From: Sepioteuthis lessoniana
Taxonomy: Eukaryota > Mollusca > Cephalopoda > Myopsida > Loliginidae
Reading direction: 5' to 3'
Length of the DNA: 64,000 nt
Assembly: GCA_963585895.1 (NCBI GenBank)
Contig: OY757924.1
Span: 62,574,299 to 62,638,298, forward strand
The notes under the pieces were generated by a model. That model was not told the origin of the DNA. It did not search any database and worked only from the letters and a program-made list of their open reading frames with translations. Both the position numbers and the translations under genes were made by a program. The stretch's first letter is position 1. The number at the start of each line of letters is the position of its first letter. This document shows, piece after piece, positions 33,750 through 44,298 of the stretch.

Positions 33750-34015
33750 ATGTGTGTGTTACCCATTTCTTCAGCCACGAGGACGATGTGAAACAAGGGC
33801 ATTTTTTAAACAGTGTACAGTGGTTTGAATTTCCAGTTTTCCTTCTTCAAGATTGGTTAGCTTTTCTAGACTAACTGACACAGTCTGCTCTCTTATTTAC
33901 TCATACCTTAAGTGAGAACAGACGGATCCAAGCTTTTGCCTTATTCATTAGCGTTAAATGGCTCACAAACTGATTCGTACAGGGTTTGAACTTTTGTGCT
34001 ATAACAACCTTCTCG
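33750..34015 (-). mobile_element. SINE-B, diverged
   Basis: Minus strand: gggtttgaacttttg box-B-like block near 33990, core remnants (ttactcataccttaagtgag), tcaagattggttagctt, and a tail with gaaacaagggcattttttaa. Confidence 0.65.
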
Positions 34016-34154
34016 GATGCTAAGACTCTTTTGACAGAGGCTGCATCTCTGCAGATCGGTAAGACTTCACATATCATCGAATCCATTTAATACAACCATA
34101 ATTATTACCTTTAGAGAGTTTCCCACAAAATGCATGTGTACACACATATGCACA

Positions 34155-34241
34155 TATCTATCTATGATAGATAGATCAATCAATCTATCTATGATAGATT
34201 GATTTATCTATCTCTCCATTTATCTATCTGTTTGTGTGTGC

Positions 34242-34288
<47 letters not shown>
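34155..34288. repeat. GATA/TATC palindromic tract and (TA)n
   Basis: Alternating tatctatc and gatagata blocks form overlapping palindromes at 34155-34210. (TA)n follows at 34243-34288. Confidence 0.85.
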
Positions 34289-34290
<2 letters not shown>

Positions 34291-34684
34291 CGAAGTAGTG
34301 CCTTTCTTCTGCAAAGAAGTGGCAGTCTCTAGGAGTTTAGTTTGATATCGAAATCATTTACGCAGCTTGCTTAATGACATAAGATAACACGTATTTAAGA
34401 TAACTGGCTGATAGGGTTTTCTGTTATATCAATCTATATAAGTTATTTAATCCCAGTTTATGTTTATACATATATAGATATTATTTCCGAACGAATGGTT
34501 TGTTGTTAGCTGATGGATTTTACGGCCTGTTAACCCACCTAAGGCAACACGATGTCTAGATTTCAGGGAGTTGTCCTAATAACATGTAAGCATTGTGTTA
34601 GAGAGATATCCATGATATTTTTATTACAACAGTGTCTCTCTGAAGAAGTACAGAACATCTTCCAAGTTGTTGAATTATGTAGTT
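34289..34684. repeat. Repeat F, copy 2
   Basis: Direct copy of 31697-32083, about 2.6 kb apart, with a small insertion (cataagata) near 34378. It starts and ends at the same points as copy 1, which argues for a discrete element rather than a random segmental duplication. Confidence 0.7.
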
Positions 34685-34685
34685 A

Positions 34686-34720
<35 letters not shown>

Positions 34721-34723
<3 letters not shown>

Positions 34724-35574
34724 AGTGATATAATCATATCGTCAATCATTCTCTCTACTTCACACCATACCCTTCTTGCAACATGCCAGCTATAGCGGGA
34801 ACCTATTTTGTTTACCGAGCGTTAAGTATGACCTTGCCGAAAACTAAGAAAGGATTTCGGCTTGTTAATAAACCTATTTATCTATTCATGTTTTCATTCA
34901 AAATCTGATTCATCACCTACGGCTGATTCTTTGGTCCAAAAAATTACTTTTCAAATACATGATTCACCGAACACATCGAAAACCTATAAGACGAAATGAA
35001 AGACTTGTTCTTTTTTTTTTTTATCACTCTTGCATCTTTTCCTAAAGCCTGCTTCCCTCGATGCACATCTCCGCCTCATCTAACCCCAGTAATGACTTCT
35101 TGCAGCGATAACCTGCAGGATTAAACTTAATCGATGCAAATCAATAAAAACTACTTGAAACGAACGAACTAAAGGAACCTCTTTGTAAATTTAATGTTAG
35201 CCGCTTATACAAACCGTGTGGTGATAGTCTAATTAGATCCTTGTAAACAGCCGATAACGCCAACAGCTTGATACGGCGAAGACCCATTGAACTCGCCCAG
35301 CTCTTCTGTGTTCGGAATGGGGGTGGATCATCTCATATAAATCTCAAACAAATCACAAAAAATGAAAACAAAAAAAATATGCTACAAAAAGAGATAAACA
35401 AATGGTAGAGCAGGGCCTGTTTAGCCTGAACGCCTTTCCTATTATGATTTTATTAAACCGCAAGGGAAGGTATAATCTTCATGAAACTGGAAAGAGTTAT
35501 CAACCTTGCTTCTATTCCCTATCATACGATCCGTGAACCCGACACGTTTTCATAATGAGAACATACTCTGACGC
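34721..35574. other. Unassigned unique-looking region
   Basis: At 34834-34872 a perfect 7-bp stem (gccgaaa / tttcggc) is followed closely by aataaa. No ORF. See findings. Confidence 0.4.
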
Positions 35575-36009
35575 TAAAGCTCATTTGGCTGTGGCTGCAT
35601 CTCTGCAGAGTGGTAAGACCCCCACCAACGTGTGTCCTGAATATGACATTAAAAATCTAATAATGAGGCTCCAGTTTTGAGGAATGCGAACTACCCAGGA
35701 ATGCCCTGCTCCCAGTTCCAGTCTGACGCAGAGTGTTAGCACCTGATAGCGTACTCGTTTCTTTGTTTAATGGCATATCAACTCTTTTTATTGATAGCGT
35801 ACTATCGATGGGTGAAATAGAACTGTTAGACATTTAAACTAAATGCTAATAAATGACTTATGATAAATTGAATTGATAGAAATTGAACTGTTTGATCATG
35901 TAACTGTGTTTATCTACAACGTATGTTTATAAATCATATTTAATATATATGTAAAAAGAGGATTTGGCATTAAATAACCAACAAAGGTTGATGTGCAATA
36001 AAACCAAAC
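35575..36009 (+). mobile_element. SINE-D copy with a 36-bp SINE-A tail inserted
   Basis: Head gcatctctgcagagtggtaa, acccccaccaac, then cgatgggtgaaatagaact, a reduced tandem block (gaactgttagacatttaaac to 35925) and the shared tail ggcattaaataacc with gttgatgtgc, ending aaaccaaacc. Interrupted at 35756-35791 by a truncated SINE-A. Confidence 0.7.
35756..35791 (-). mobile_element. 36-bp SINE-A tail insertion, 12-bp duplication
   Basis: Only the last 36 bp of SINE-A (sense: gttgatatgccattaaac, then aaagaaacg). Flanked by perfect tgatagcgtact at 35744-35755 and 35792-35803. An extreme 5' truncation. Confidence 0.85.
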
Positions 36010-36262
36010 CAGTCCACTGATGATAGTCTGCACTTTTGGCTTTGGATGTTGAATGTCCTGATGGCGCATTTGTCGAGGATTGAGGCTTCCCCACCCACGG
36101 AGTATCGTACATATGACACTAACCTACATCTGATTTTGAGTCTCCCGTCCTAGAGCATTAGAAATGTCGGGTTCTCTTAATGGCCATTACTCCATCGTCC
36201 TCGCTGATCCGAATCGCAAATAAACCTTAGGGTCCCATTGGTCAAATAGAAATGTTTAATCC
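36010..36262 (+). mobile_element. SINE-D copy, older, 3'-truncated
   Basis: Collinear with the SINE-D head: ccccacccacggagtatc, atatgacactaac, catctgatttt, gggtcccattggtcaaatag. Ends before the tandem block. Confidence 0.55.
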
Positions 36263-36269
36263 CTTACAA

Positions 36270-37109
36270 ATAATAATAATAATGATGCTAATTATTATTA
36301 TTTTCATCATTTACTCTTTGAGAGTTTTTCACAGTAGCGTTAGCATTTGGACTTTCACTGGAGTTTGAGTGACAGCAAGTATCCAGGACTCTTCTCAATA
36401 TTCTGGTCGTTCTCAACAATGCTGTCGTTTGGATGGTCTCTACTCCGCCTCCAAGTTATATGCCCTCCAGTACATTTAATAATCCTTTCATTATTGTACC
36501 GAAAGCACAAATCACGTTTGGTATAATCGTCACCTTCATGTTCCATAGCTTTTTTATATTCCCTAGCAAGGTCGAGGAACTTATCTTTCTTTTCACTTTC
36601 TTTCAGTTTTATTCTGTGGACAGCCGGTACAGCAAAGTCCACAATTTTGCAAATTCTCTTTCTTTTTTTTGTTGATTACTATAAAGTCTGGTCTTCTAGC
36701 TGAGATTAGGTGATCCGTTTGTATGTCAATGTCCTATAGGAGTTTGTGTGTGTCATTCACCAGGACAGATGCTGTGTTGTGCATATACGATTTGTTCGTA
36801 TGGTCAAATTCAAATTTCTTGCATATCACCTGGTACATCACCTTGCCAACCTAGTCGTGTCTAGTTTTATACTACTTCTAATTTGCTGCTTTTGCTTATT
36901 ATGTAATTGATCGTTTGGTCTCAATCATCATATAACCTACATTTGCTATTTTGTTGCGTCTAACCTATACTCGCTTAGATATGATTGGTTCTTATGACTT
37001 TGTTTTGTGCTGCTATTAGGAGAGATTAAGTTTCTGTTTTAAAGTTTCCTTTTCTTAGCCACGTCCAGGTTTTCCCGAGTGAAATGTTTATGAGTCGTTT
37101 AAAGGTCCC
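36270..37109 (-). pseudogene. LINE-II finger and endonuclease, minus strand
   Basis: Sense strand reads downward from 37109. Landmarks: the junction block after the RT (gacgtggctaag), the AAQNKVIRTNHI-like block, a damaged finger (about 36930), then LQM-to-TDHLISARRPDFIVINKK nuclease core near 36660-36720, in the 36355-36642 frame VDFAVPAVHRIKLKESEKKD, LARE, then degraded VIGALG. It ends in a 3' UTR landmark (tgctactgtgaaaaactct) and TAA-type tail at 36262-36302. Both acidic motif regions are recognisable, but frames are broken. Confidence 0.75.
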
Positions 37110-37494
37110 ATAGTATTAATATTATTATTATTATTTGATAGTTTTTTGCATCAACGTTTGCTGATGGCATTTCAGTTTCCATGACTCTTCTTAGTATTCT
37201 GGTCAATCTCAGCAATGGTGTTCTTTGGATTGTCTCCTCTCGTCCTCTAACTTCCAAGTCCCCTCGACCTTTTACCAATCCTTTGGTGACTGAAGCACCA
37301 ATTAGAATTAGTATAACCTTCACTTTCATATCCCACAGTTTTTTTCAAGGTACTTATCCTTCTTTTCGTTTTTTATCAACTTTACCCTGATGACAGCCAG
37401 CACAACAAAATCCATAAATCTCTATGTTCTCATTTTTGGTGTTGTTGATTATATAAGGTCCAGTCATCTGGCTGAGATTAGGTGAACCGTTTGT
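37110..37494 (-). pseudogene. LINE-II endonuclease 3' fragment, minus strand
   Basis: Lies head-to-tail upstream of the previous copy, with a (TAA)n-type junction at 37115-37134. The open segment near 37100-37330 keeps a GASVTKGLVKGRGDL block and TIQRTPLLRLTRILRRVMET, which match copy 4090-4240. Only the last part of the nuclease domain is present. Confidence 0.75.
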
Positions 37495-37719
37495 ATTATT
37501 ATTTTTATTAGTAGTTAGTTGAAAGCATGAATCAGTGTGCAAATTATTGATATTACATCGGAACACTTAATAAACGGAATAACCATTTAAGAGTGCGTAT
37601 AGAAATGATTAAATATACATATGATTATTAGGGATGGATTGGAATATTGAAACCATCTAACTTGGTGAAAATAAATGTTAAATATTAAATATAAATATTT
37701 GTGTGAGTTTTAGGTTTCT

Positions 37720-37945
37720 GTTTCCATTTTAAAGACATATCAACTTTCGTGGAATATTTAATGCCAAATCCATCCCCTCACAAAAACACCTGTGATATTT
37801 TTTAACCTACAGCTGGAGGGTTAAAGGTCTCAGAGCCTTCGCAAGAGTATTAGACCAACCTTAAAGGTGAGTGCAGGACAGGATTTTGAACTCGATCTCT
37901 TTCAGGGTGTAACACAGAACTTTAGCCATAACGTTAAAAAGATTT
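37720..37945 (-). mobile_element. SINE-A, diverged
   Basis: Minus strand: tail aatatttaatgccaaatcc near 37760, core acagctggaggg, agagtattag, gagttcaaaatcc box-B-like, head near 37945. Confidence 0.7.
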
Positions 37946-38067
37946 CTCCTTTTATTATTGTTAGCTAGGAATACTTGAAACAATTTAACTCTGAGCAAAC
38001 ATCGAGGTAAAAACAACCCGTTTTAAAATAGAATTACCAGTGAATTATTCCATACAAATTATATAGA

Positions 38068-38130
38068 CATGTTTCCGCATGAGAAAACCCGCAAGTGTTG
38101 ATATGCCATAAAACACCAACCAATCAACCA
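38068..38130 (+). mobile_element. SINE-A tail scrap
   Basis: aacccgcaagtgttgatatg then ccataaaacaccaacc; 5'-truncated SINE-A or SINE-D tail. Confidence 0.55.
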
Positions 38131-38335
38131 ATAATATGATGATAGAAATGTTTTTATTGAGAAAGGAGTAAAGAATGCTAATTAGCAGTTTTATTCTGTT
38201 TTCGTTCAATCAGTTATACAGAAATTTGCAGATGTGCAAAAAAAATTCACAATTATTTACATATTAAAATTGTTATCGAGTTGCGAATTTATTTCAACAG
38301 AATATTTACACACACACATACGCACTCACTCACTT

Positions 38336-38366
<31 letters not shown>

Positions 38367-39128
38367 GGAGAGAGAAAGATATATAAGTATGAAAGGAGAG
38401 ATAGGGACGGAGACAGTTTTTCTACAGCTAGGTACACCCCTACATGATATTTAAAAACATCATTTATTTCTAATCCAAAAACATTAGAATTTTATTTTTG
38501 GTTGATCATTAGACAATAAAACAATTATTATTATATTGATTGACGTACTTTTTTTTTTGCATTCGATCATTACATAAGCAAGGAACTCAGTCCCCCAACA
38601 CCGTTGATTCTGGGTCTTCGCCATGCTAACTTAGATCTTAAATATATATGTTTGATCACCGATATTGATCAATTTTTATTTATAAATATAGCAAATTCTC
38701 TCTCTCTCTCTCCCCCTATATATATATATAATATTTCTATATATAACTACACGCCTGAAGAAGTTTTTAATAAAGAGTATACTCTTTTTCGAGGGCAAAG
38801 ATAGTAAGTTTTCTTTAAGTGGATGATTATATAATAATTATTATCAAGTCAATTTTAATTTTAAAAAAACATGGGCACTGAAACTCTTAATGCAAAGCTT
38901 AAATTACCATACTTGAGTTAATGAAAGTATTATTATGCTATATATTCAATATTTGTACCATAGCCGCAATCCTGAAAACTTAGGCTGTAAATAATATTTA
39001 ATGATATCTGTTTTGAATTTATATTATCCACTTTGATTTCATTATGCTCCACAAGAGATTATGAAATCATTATATCTTTTATTCAGAAGAGTATGAATTA
39101 AAATTAAAATTCATAATTTATAAAGCAA

Positions 39129-39175
<47 letters not shown>

Positions 39176-39374
39176 AAAGGGATGGCAGAATGAATTCTTG
39201 TATTTAAGTAAAATAAATGAATAAATAGATAGATAATTTCGGTAACATAGATCGTATGTGAAATTCATTTTATTTTTAGAAAGAATATTTGTCATTTATT
39301 GTGCTGTTTACATCAATGAACATCGATTTTATTAACATCATTGATATATGATACGAAATAAATGCTCTCTTAAT

Positions 39375-39418
<44 letters not shown>

Positions 39419-39421
39419 CTC
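38131..39421. other. Spacer with several microsatellites
   Basis: (TA)n(GA)n at 38336-38372, (CT)n/(TA)n at 38699-38730, (TA)n at 39131-39172 and (CA)n(TA)n at 39377-39418. No recognisable gene. Confidence 0.5.
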
Positions 39422-39580
39422 ACATATGTAAGTAAGTTGGTCAACAGTGGTCGAGTGTGACTAGACGGCACCTTTTTCAATATCTTCTACTCCTTTCCCT
39501 GGATTCCTCCACTTAACCTTGATCCGTAACTTATCATCCTGAGTGTTTAGTAAGAAGCCATGAAATACCGTAAGTTTTCT
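39422..39580 (-). mobile_element. SINE-C 3' part
   Basis: Minus strand: gagtgtgactagacggcacc, ctactcctttccctggatt, ttaaccttgatccgtaactt, cctgagtg. The head is missing. The (TA)n at 39395-39418 is its 3' tail. Confidence 0.7.
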
Positions 39581-39702
39581 CTAATAATAAATAATATGCT
39601 TAACATATTCAAGAGTAATATTGACACACAGTCGACAGGGCTTTCAGTTTCTCATCAGAGGAATCATCGGAATAAGCGTATATATATATATATATATATA
39701 TA

Positions 39703-39945
39703 AAGTCAGAAGAGTTGCCGACTCGAAGGCTCCCTTTTCAATAGCTACAACACCGAGGTTTAAGAGAGGGCACTAAATCTTTCCCTGGATTGTCCAACTT
39801 TACCCTTGATACGTACCTAAATATGCTGTATAAAGCAATGAGGTATCAAATATTATTTTTGAGTCTTTGGTATGAATCGACCTGCTATTGAATCCCGGTT
39901 TCCTGAGCCATAGGCGAACAATCTACCCACTTAGACAATTACTTC
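39703..39945 (-). mobile_element. SINE-C, full length
   Basis: Minus strand: (TA)n tail at 39679-39702, gactcgaaggctcccttttc, ttccctggattgtcc, tttacccttgatacg, tgagtctttggtatga, box-B-like block (ctattgaatcccgg), head near 39945. Confidence 0.8.
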
Positions 39946-39989
39946 GTTACTACTTTAAAAACTTGATTCCTGCAATTAGAAATTATATC

Positions 39990-40458
39990 CATCATCATCA
40001 TGTCATGCGGCCAGTACGGATATCCCTGACCCTCTTTCTCCACGTCTCCCTATCATTCATCGCCTCTGGCAGGTCTTCAGGGTTACATCCCGTATCATCA
40101 CATAGCTGCTGTATGTATGTTCGAGCTGGCCGTCCTGCTTTTGATTGGTCATATGCAGGGGTCCACAGGAGTACATCACTTACGATCTCGTCCTTGCTTC
40201 TCCAGCAGTGTCCGGCATGTCTGGTTCGTCTAGCTTGTATAGTTTTCCTGATAGGTGGTAGGTGACCGTATAGTTGGTGCCTTGTTGGGTGTTGCTGACA
40301 TGACTTGTTCAATATTGCTCTTAACATTCTTGTATAATTGCCGTCTAGCTTTTTCTCCAACCGTTTAGTCAGCGTCCAAGTAGTGCATCCATATAGCAGT
40401 ATCGACACGACCGCAGCCTGGAAGAAACTGCGTTTCATTTTATCGATCAGGTTTGATA
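39990..40458 (-). pseudogene. LINE-I 3' end with 146-codon open frame
   Basis: C-terminal LINE-I protein in one open frame (39998-40438): MKRSFFQAAVVSILLYGCTT, KRLEKKLDGNYTRMLRAILN, GHLPPIRKTIQARRTRHAGH, LLWTPAYDQSKAGRPARTYI, ETWRKRVRDIR. (ATG)n tail at 39990-40001. 5'-truncated at about 40458. No RT catalytic residues. Well preserved and probably recent. Confidence 0.9.
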
Positions 40459-40460
40459 TC

Positions 40461-41044
40461 CTAGTTGCAAAAACAGCAGTAAATATATAAACCAGATTAT
40501 AAAAAAAAAACTCTCAGGATTTTTTATATTATTCTCTTGGATTCTTCTCATCAGTCAAAAACTTAGAATTAAACTTAGAGTTTCTCTGACGACATTTATT
40601 TGTAAGAACCACTTAGAAACTTTGTAATCATTTTTAGATTGGAATTCAATTGCATGATACTACGCCTAATCAGGCAAGTATCAATCATTCAAAAATTAAA
40701 ATTAGTAACATTTTAGCCAAAAAGGGCCATTAAAAAGAGTCCGAAAAAGCGAGAAAAACTTCGGTGAATAAAAAATCTGATTAAAGATGCTTAGATATCT
40801 TGGGAAGATAAAAGAAAAATGCCGAACAGGTTACACCTGCCCTTTTCACCAAATCAATTTGAAATGTTTGCGTCCAAGACCGCATAATTTATTTCCTTTA
40901 TTGTTTTTGTATTCTTATCTCTAGCAACTAATTTAAACCAACGTTTTAAAATATCAGTGATAGCTCAAACATGATCGCATCAAATGTAAAAAATAAATAA
41001 ATAAATAAATAATATGCATTTCATTTTACATGATGAAGTGTGCC
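40461..41044. other. Unassigned AT-rich spacer
   Basis: (AAAT)n at 40988-41012. Nothing else recognised. Confidence 0.5.
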
Positions 41045-41266
41045 AGTGTTTTACTGGTGTACGTACTGGACTATGAGATCTCAGTAAGCGAGTTCGAACT
41101 CTGGTTGGTCTTTTACATTCACTTTAGGACAGATATTGTCTGAAAAGTTCTGCATCCCTTTTATCCTACCCAGGCAATGGGTTAAAAAATGATACAACTG
41201 TTTTTCTACAAGGGCGGCAATGATAGTAAATAATTCACGGGAGTTCATATGACATTAAACAAACAT
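41045..41266 (+). mobile_element. SINE-A, diverged
   Basis: taagcgagttcgaactctgg box-B-like block, ttttacattcactttagg, core remnants, agtaaataattcacgggagt, and a catatgacattaaac tail. Confidence 0.75.
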
Positions 41267-41571
41267 TTTAGGAGGTGCCTGTGGTGTAATGGTTATCATC
41301 GTAGGAAATGGACACGGCGACACGAGTTCAAATCCTGGACGAGACTGCTGTATTTCACATAGCACTAATACCCTTGGGAAAGGTATGAATCCAATTATTC
41401 TCCCTCCAGCTATGGGTAAATAGTAGGGCAGACTAGGTTCTTCAGCCTTGGTGAGGCAACAACTCTGAATTCAAACCTGTTAAACTCCGCTTAAAAATTG
41501 ACCTGATGTCATATCCTCCCCGAGCGGAGGTTTTGGTAAATATGTATATGACATTAAACAAAGAAACCTAA
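41267..41571 (+). mobile_element. SINE-B, near consensus, inserted at the tail of a SINE-A
   Basis: Head aggaggtgcctgtggtgtaa, cgacacgagttcaaatcctg box-B-like region, core aatacccttgggaaagg, agctatgggtaaatagtagg, gttcttcagccttgg, gttaaactccgct, cccgagcggagg, and a terminal atgacattaaacaaagaaac that equals the SINE-A tail end. A stem can form between ctccgct and agcggag. Confidence 0.88.
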
Positions 41572-42118
41572 AACGGCACATATGTCTTTTTTTTATGAAA
41601 TGATCAAATGTTAGTAGCGTTTAAACACACACACACACACTCACACACACACACACACACATATATAGAATAAAACGGACACTTATTTATATAGGTATGT
41701 ACGTGTATATTTGCATATATATGTGAATGTGAGGGAAACTTATGTATATTGTTGTGCAGGGCTTTCTATTTTGTGCATATTTCACTTGAATTATTTAGAG
41801 CAATATGTCAATCTAACCAGTAATTTATCTTCTCTTTGCTGCAATTATCGACTCCGCATAAAAAATGTGGAGAGTTTTATTACATTTGGCTGGGCTGATT
41901 TTTGAAAAGCTACAAATAAAAAAAGAAAATATGAAAGAAAAAACTAGTCAGACCCCTTGCTTTAATTTAGAAAGACAGCAGATTTGTTACCAGGGAAATG
42001 AACATTTATTTATTCGGCCAGGTATCCAGTTAAGATGTTCAATTATATGTCCGTTTTTCGACTAACATCACTCTCGGTAATATCATCCCCATTCTTTGTC
42101 TGCATCGATATCAGTCTA
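41572..42118. other. Unassigned spacer with (CA)n
   Basis: (CA)n at 41624-41661 with one interruption. No supported gene. Confidence 0.5.
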
Positions 42119-42398
42119 TTTAGGCGTTCGTGGTGTAATCGCTACCGTGGTATGAAACTGACAAGGTCATCCGAGTTCAAGTCATGGGTGAGGGTCTTTA
42201 TCTTTCGCAAAGCGCTAATACCACTGAGAAATGTATTAATCCAACCATTCTTTCTCCAGCCATCGGTAAATAGTAGGGTATACTAGACTCATTTATACTG
42301 TTATGGCAACCTATTTAGGGGAAGGAAAACACTGATTTCAAACCAGTTAAACTACGCTTAAAAACTGACCTTGCGTCGCATCTATCCATCTATTTAGA
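42119..42398 (+). mobile_element. SINE-B
   Basis: ggcgttcgtggtgtaatcgc head, catccgagttcaagtcatgg, core, agccatcggtaaatagtagg, aaccagttaaactacgctta. A moderately diverged copy. Confidence 0.8.
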
Positions 42399-42431
42399 TC
42401 TGTTCATATGATAGGCTGCGTGATAGCTGTA

Positions 42432-42891
42432 ATCATCATCATCATCATCATCATCATGTCGCGCTGGTAGCACGGATATCCCTGACCCTCCCTCGTCACT
42501 CCTCCCTATCGTTCATCGCCCTAGGCAGGTCTTCAGGACAACATCCTGTATCCTCACATAGCTGCTGAATGTATGTTTGTGCTGGTCGTCCTGCTTTTGC
42601 ACGGCCATGTGTGGGGGTCCATAAGAGTACATCACTTTTGAGTTCGTCCCTGCTTCTCCAGCAGTGTCCTGCATTTCTGGTTCGTCTCACTTGAATAGTT
42701 TTCGTGATAGGAGGCAGGTGGCTGTACAGTTGGTGTCTTGTGGGGTGTTTCCGCCAGGGCTTGTTCAAGATTGCTCGCAGCATTCTTGTGTAATTGCCGT
42801 CTAGCTTCTTCTCGAGCCGTTTTGTTAGAGTCCATGTAGTGCACCCATATAGTAGTATCGATGTGACCGCTGCCTGGAAGAAACTGCGTTT
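42432..42891 (-). pseudogene. LINE-I 3' end, long (ATG)n tail
   Basis: Nine ATG/CAT units at 42432-42458. The frame carries MLRAILNKPWRKHPTRHQLY, then HLPPITKTIQVRRTRNAGH, LLWTPTHGRAKAGRPAQTYI and LPRAMNDREE. A frameshift near 42790 moves the upstream part to another frame, where a WTLTKRLEKK-type block is read. 5'-truncated near 42891 at the MK-FFQAA region. Confidence 0.88.
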
Positions 42892-43039
42892 ATTTCTCTT
42901 GTTTAATTGTATGCCATATGGTTAAGTGATTTTAATTGCTTATGAACTCGTACGAGGTTATTTTAGGTATATTTTTTTTATAGATGTGTTGAAATATGGC
43001 CATGATTTTGCAAAGAAATATTTAGTTTAATTTAGTTTA

Positions 43040-43076
43040 ATTTCGACGTGTTTCATCGGATATCAACATTTAATGG

Positions 43077-43124
<48 letters not shown>

Positions 43125-43430
43125 GGTAATATTATTTTAAAACTAGCCAGAGCTCATTCGTTTGCTCACTGTTAAATATTTTCAGGTACGGTGAACGATA
43201 GACAAGTTCTATTTGACCAATATACATGCAGCTAATAGGTACTACTATTTCCGGTTAGAGAGACCTGGGAGTAATAGCAATGATAAGGGAACTCCCCATT
43301 CCCCCACAGCTCCAGGACTAGAACCCCCCATCAGATGTTGTTTAGTGTAATACTTGGGACATACGTTGGTTGGTGGGGGTAACATTCTGCAGACTAAAAG
43401 TACAACTATAGCCAACAGGACAAATGGTTA
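43040..43430 (-). mobile_element. SINE-D copy with TA expansion
   Basis: Head side: ttggttggtgggggtaac, cagatgttgtttagtg, agctccaggactagaac, gacctgggagtaatagcaat. A (TA)n block at 43081-43121 lies near the tail (ggatatcaacatttaatggcc at 43061-43080). Confidence 0.55.
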
Positions 43431-43589
43431 TATGTCATCGTGTATTCCTTTCTAATTCAAATAATTTGCACGTGCTTGTCTGATTTCAAATATTTTATGT
43501 AAAATAAATAAAACTCTTTAAAATAATTATTTAATAGTTTGTGGTGGGTGTACAGTTATATGGTTTCAAGAAATCAACTAGTAGTGCAG

Positions 43590-44298
43590 CTACCACGTAT
43601 TAGCCTTACTGTCTCTCTCTCTCTCTCTCTCGCCGTTCGTCCCTACCATCCATCTCTCCCGCGGATATTCTATACTACAACCTGTGTCCGTACGGAGCTT
43701 TTGTTGGTAAGTTCCAGTGGGTCGGCCAAAAATGCCACTTCCATCTGAAGTGTTCTATTCGTGAAAATCTCAGGTGTTCGTTCTTGCTTCTCCAGTAGTA
43801 TCCCGCATGCCTTGTTCGTCTTATTTGGATGGTTTTAGAGATAGGAGGTAGGTGGTCGTACTGCTGATGTTTCGTGGGATGTTGCTTTCAGGATTTGTTC
43901 AGTATAGCTTGTAGCATTCTTGTGAAGTTACCGTCTAACTTTTAATTTCTTTCTATTTCGTCTGCGTCCATGTACTAGAATTGACACAATCTGTGCTTGG
44001 AAAGAAATGGGTTTTATTTAATCTGAGAGGTTTGTCTTCCATATGATCGATTATCTATCGATAATAGCACATGCCTTCTCTTGGCACATTTTGATGTCAC
44101 TAAAAGTAGATGAGACACTGCTGCCGTGGTACGTGAACTTCTCCGCTAATTTTAGAGAACCACCATTTAAAGTGTATGTCTTTTTTTTTTTTTATTAAAA
44201 CACATTTACTCCGTTTTGTCTACATTCACATGGAGGCCAATGCCTCTTGGTGTCAGTTCCAGTGTATGCAGTAGGGATTTGGCCTGGGTAGATTTAGT
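43590..44298 (-). pseudogene. LINE-I copy, old, thumb to C-terminus
   Basis: Minus strand. Landmarks: tctccagtagtatcccgcat, cttgttcgtcttatttggat, gtggtcgtactgctgatg, ccgtctaactt, tctatcgataatagcac, gatgagacactgctgccgtg, acattcacatggaggccaat, tgccaagacc-type block at 44290. The encoded VNVDKTE and LHTLELTPRGIGLHV pieces are still readable at 44206-44300. A (CT)n of about 22 bp at 43613-43632 sits where the consensus has a short gagagag. Ends before the YADD motif. Confidence 0.7.

Noticed and set aside
35258..35330. Stretch resembling the complement of a bacterial-type 5S rRNA (ctgtgttcggaatggg)
   Set aside because: Similarity is confined to about 20 bp; the remaining 5S helices cannot be matched, and nothing nearby looks bacterial or organellar.
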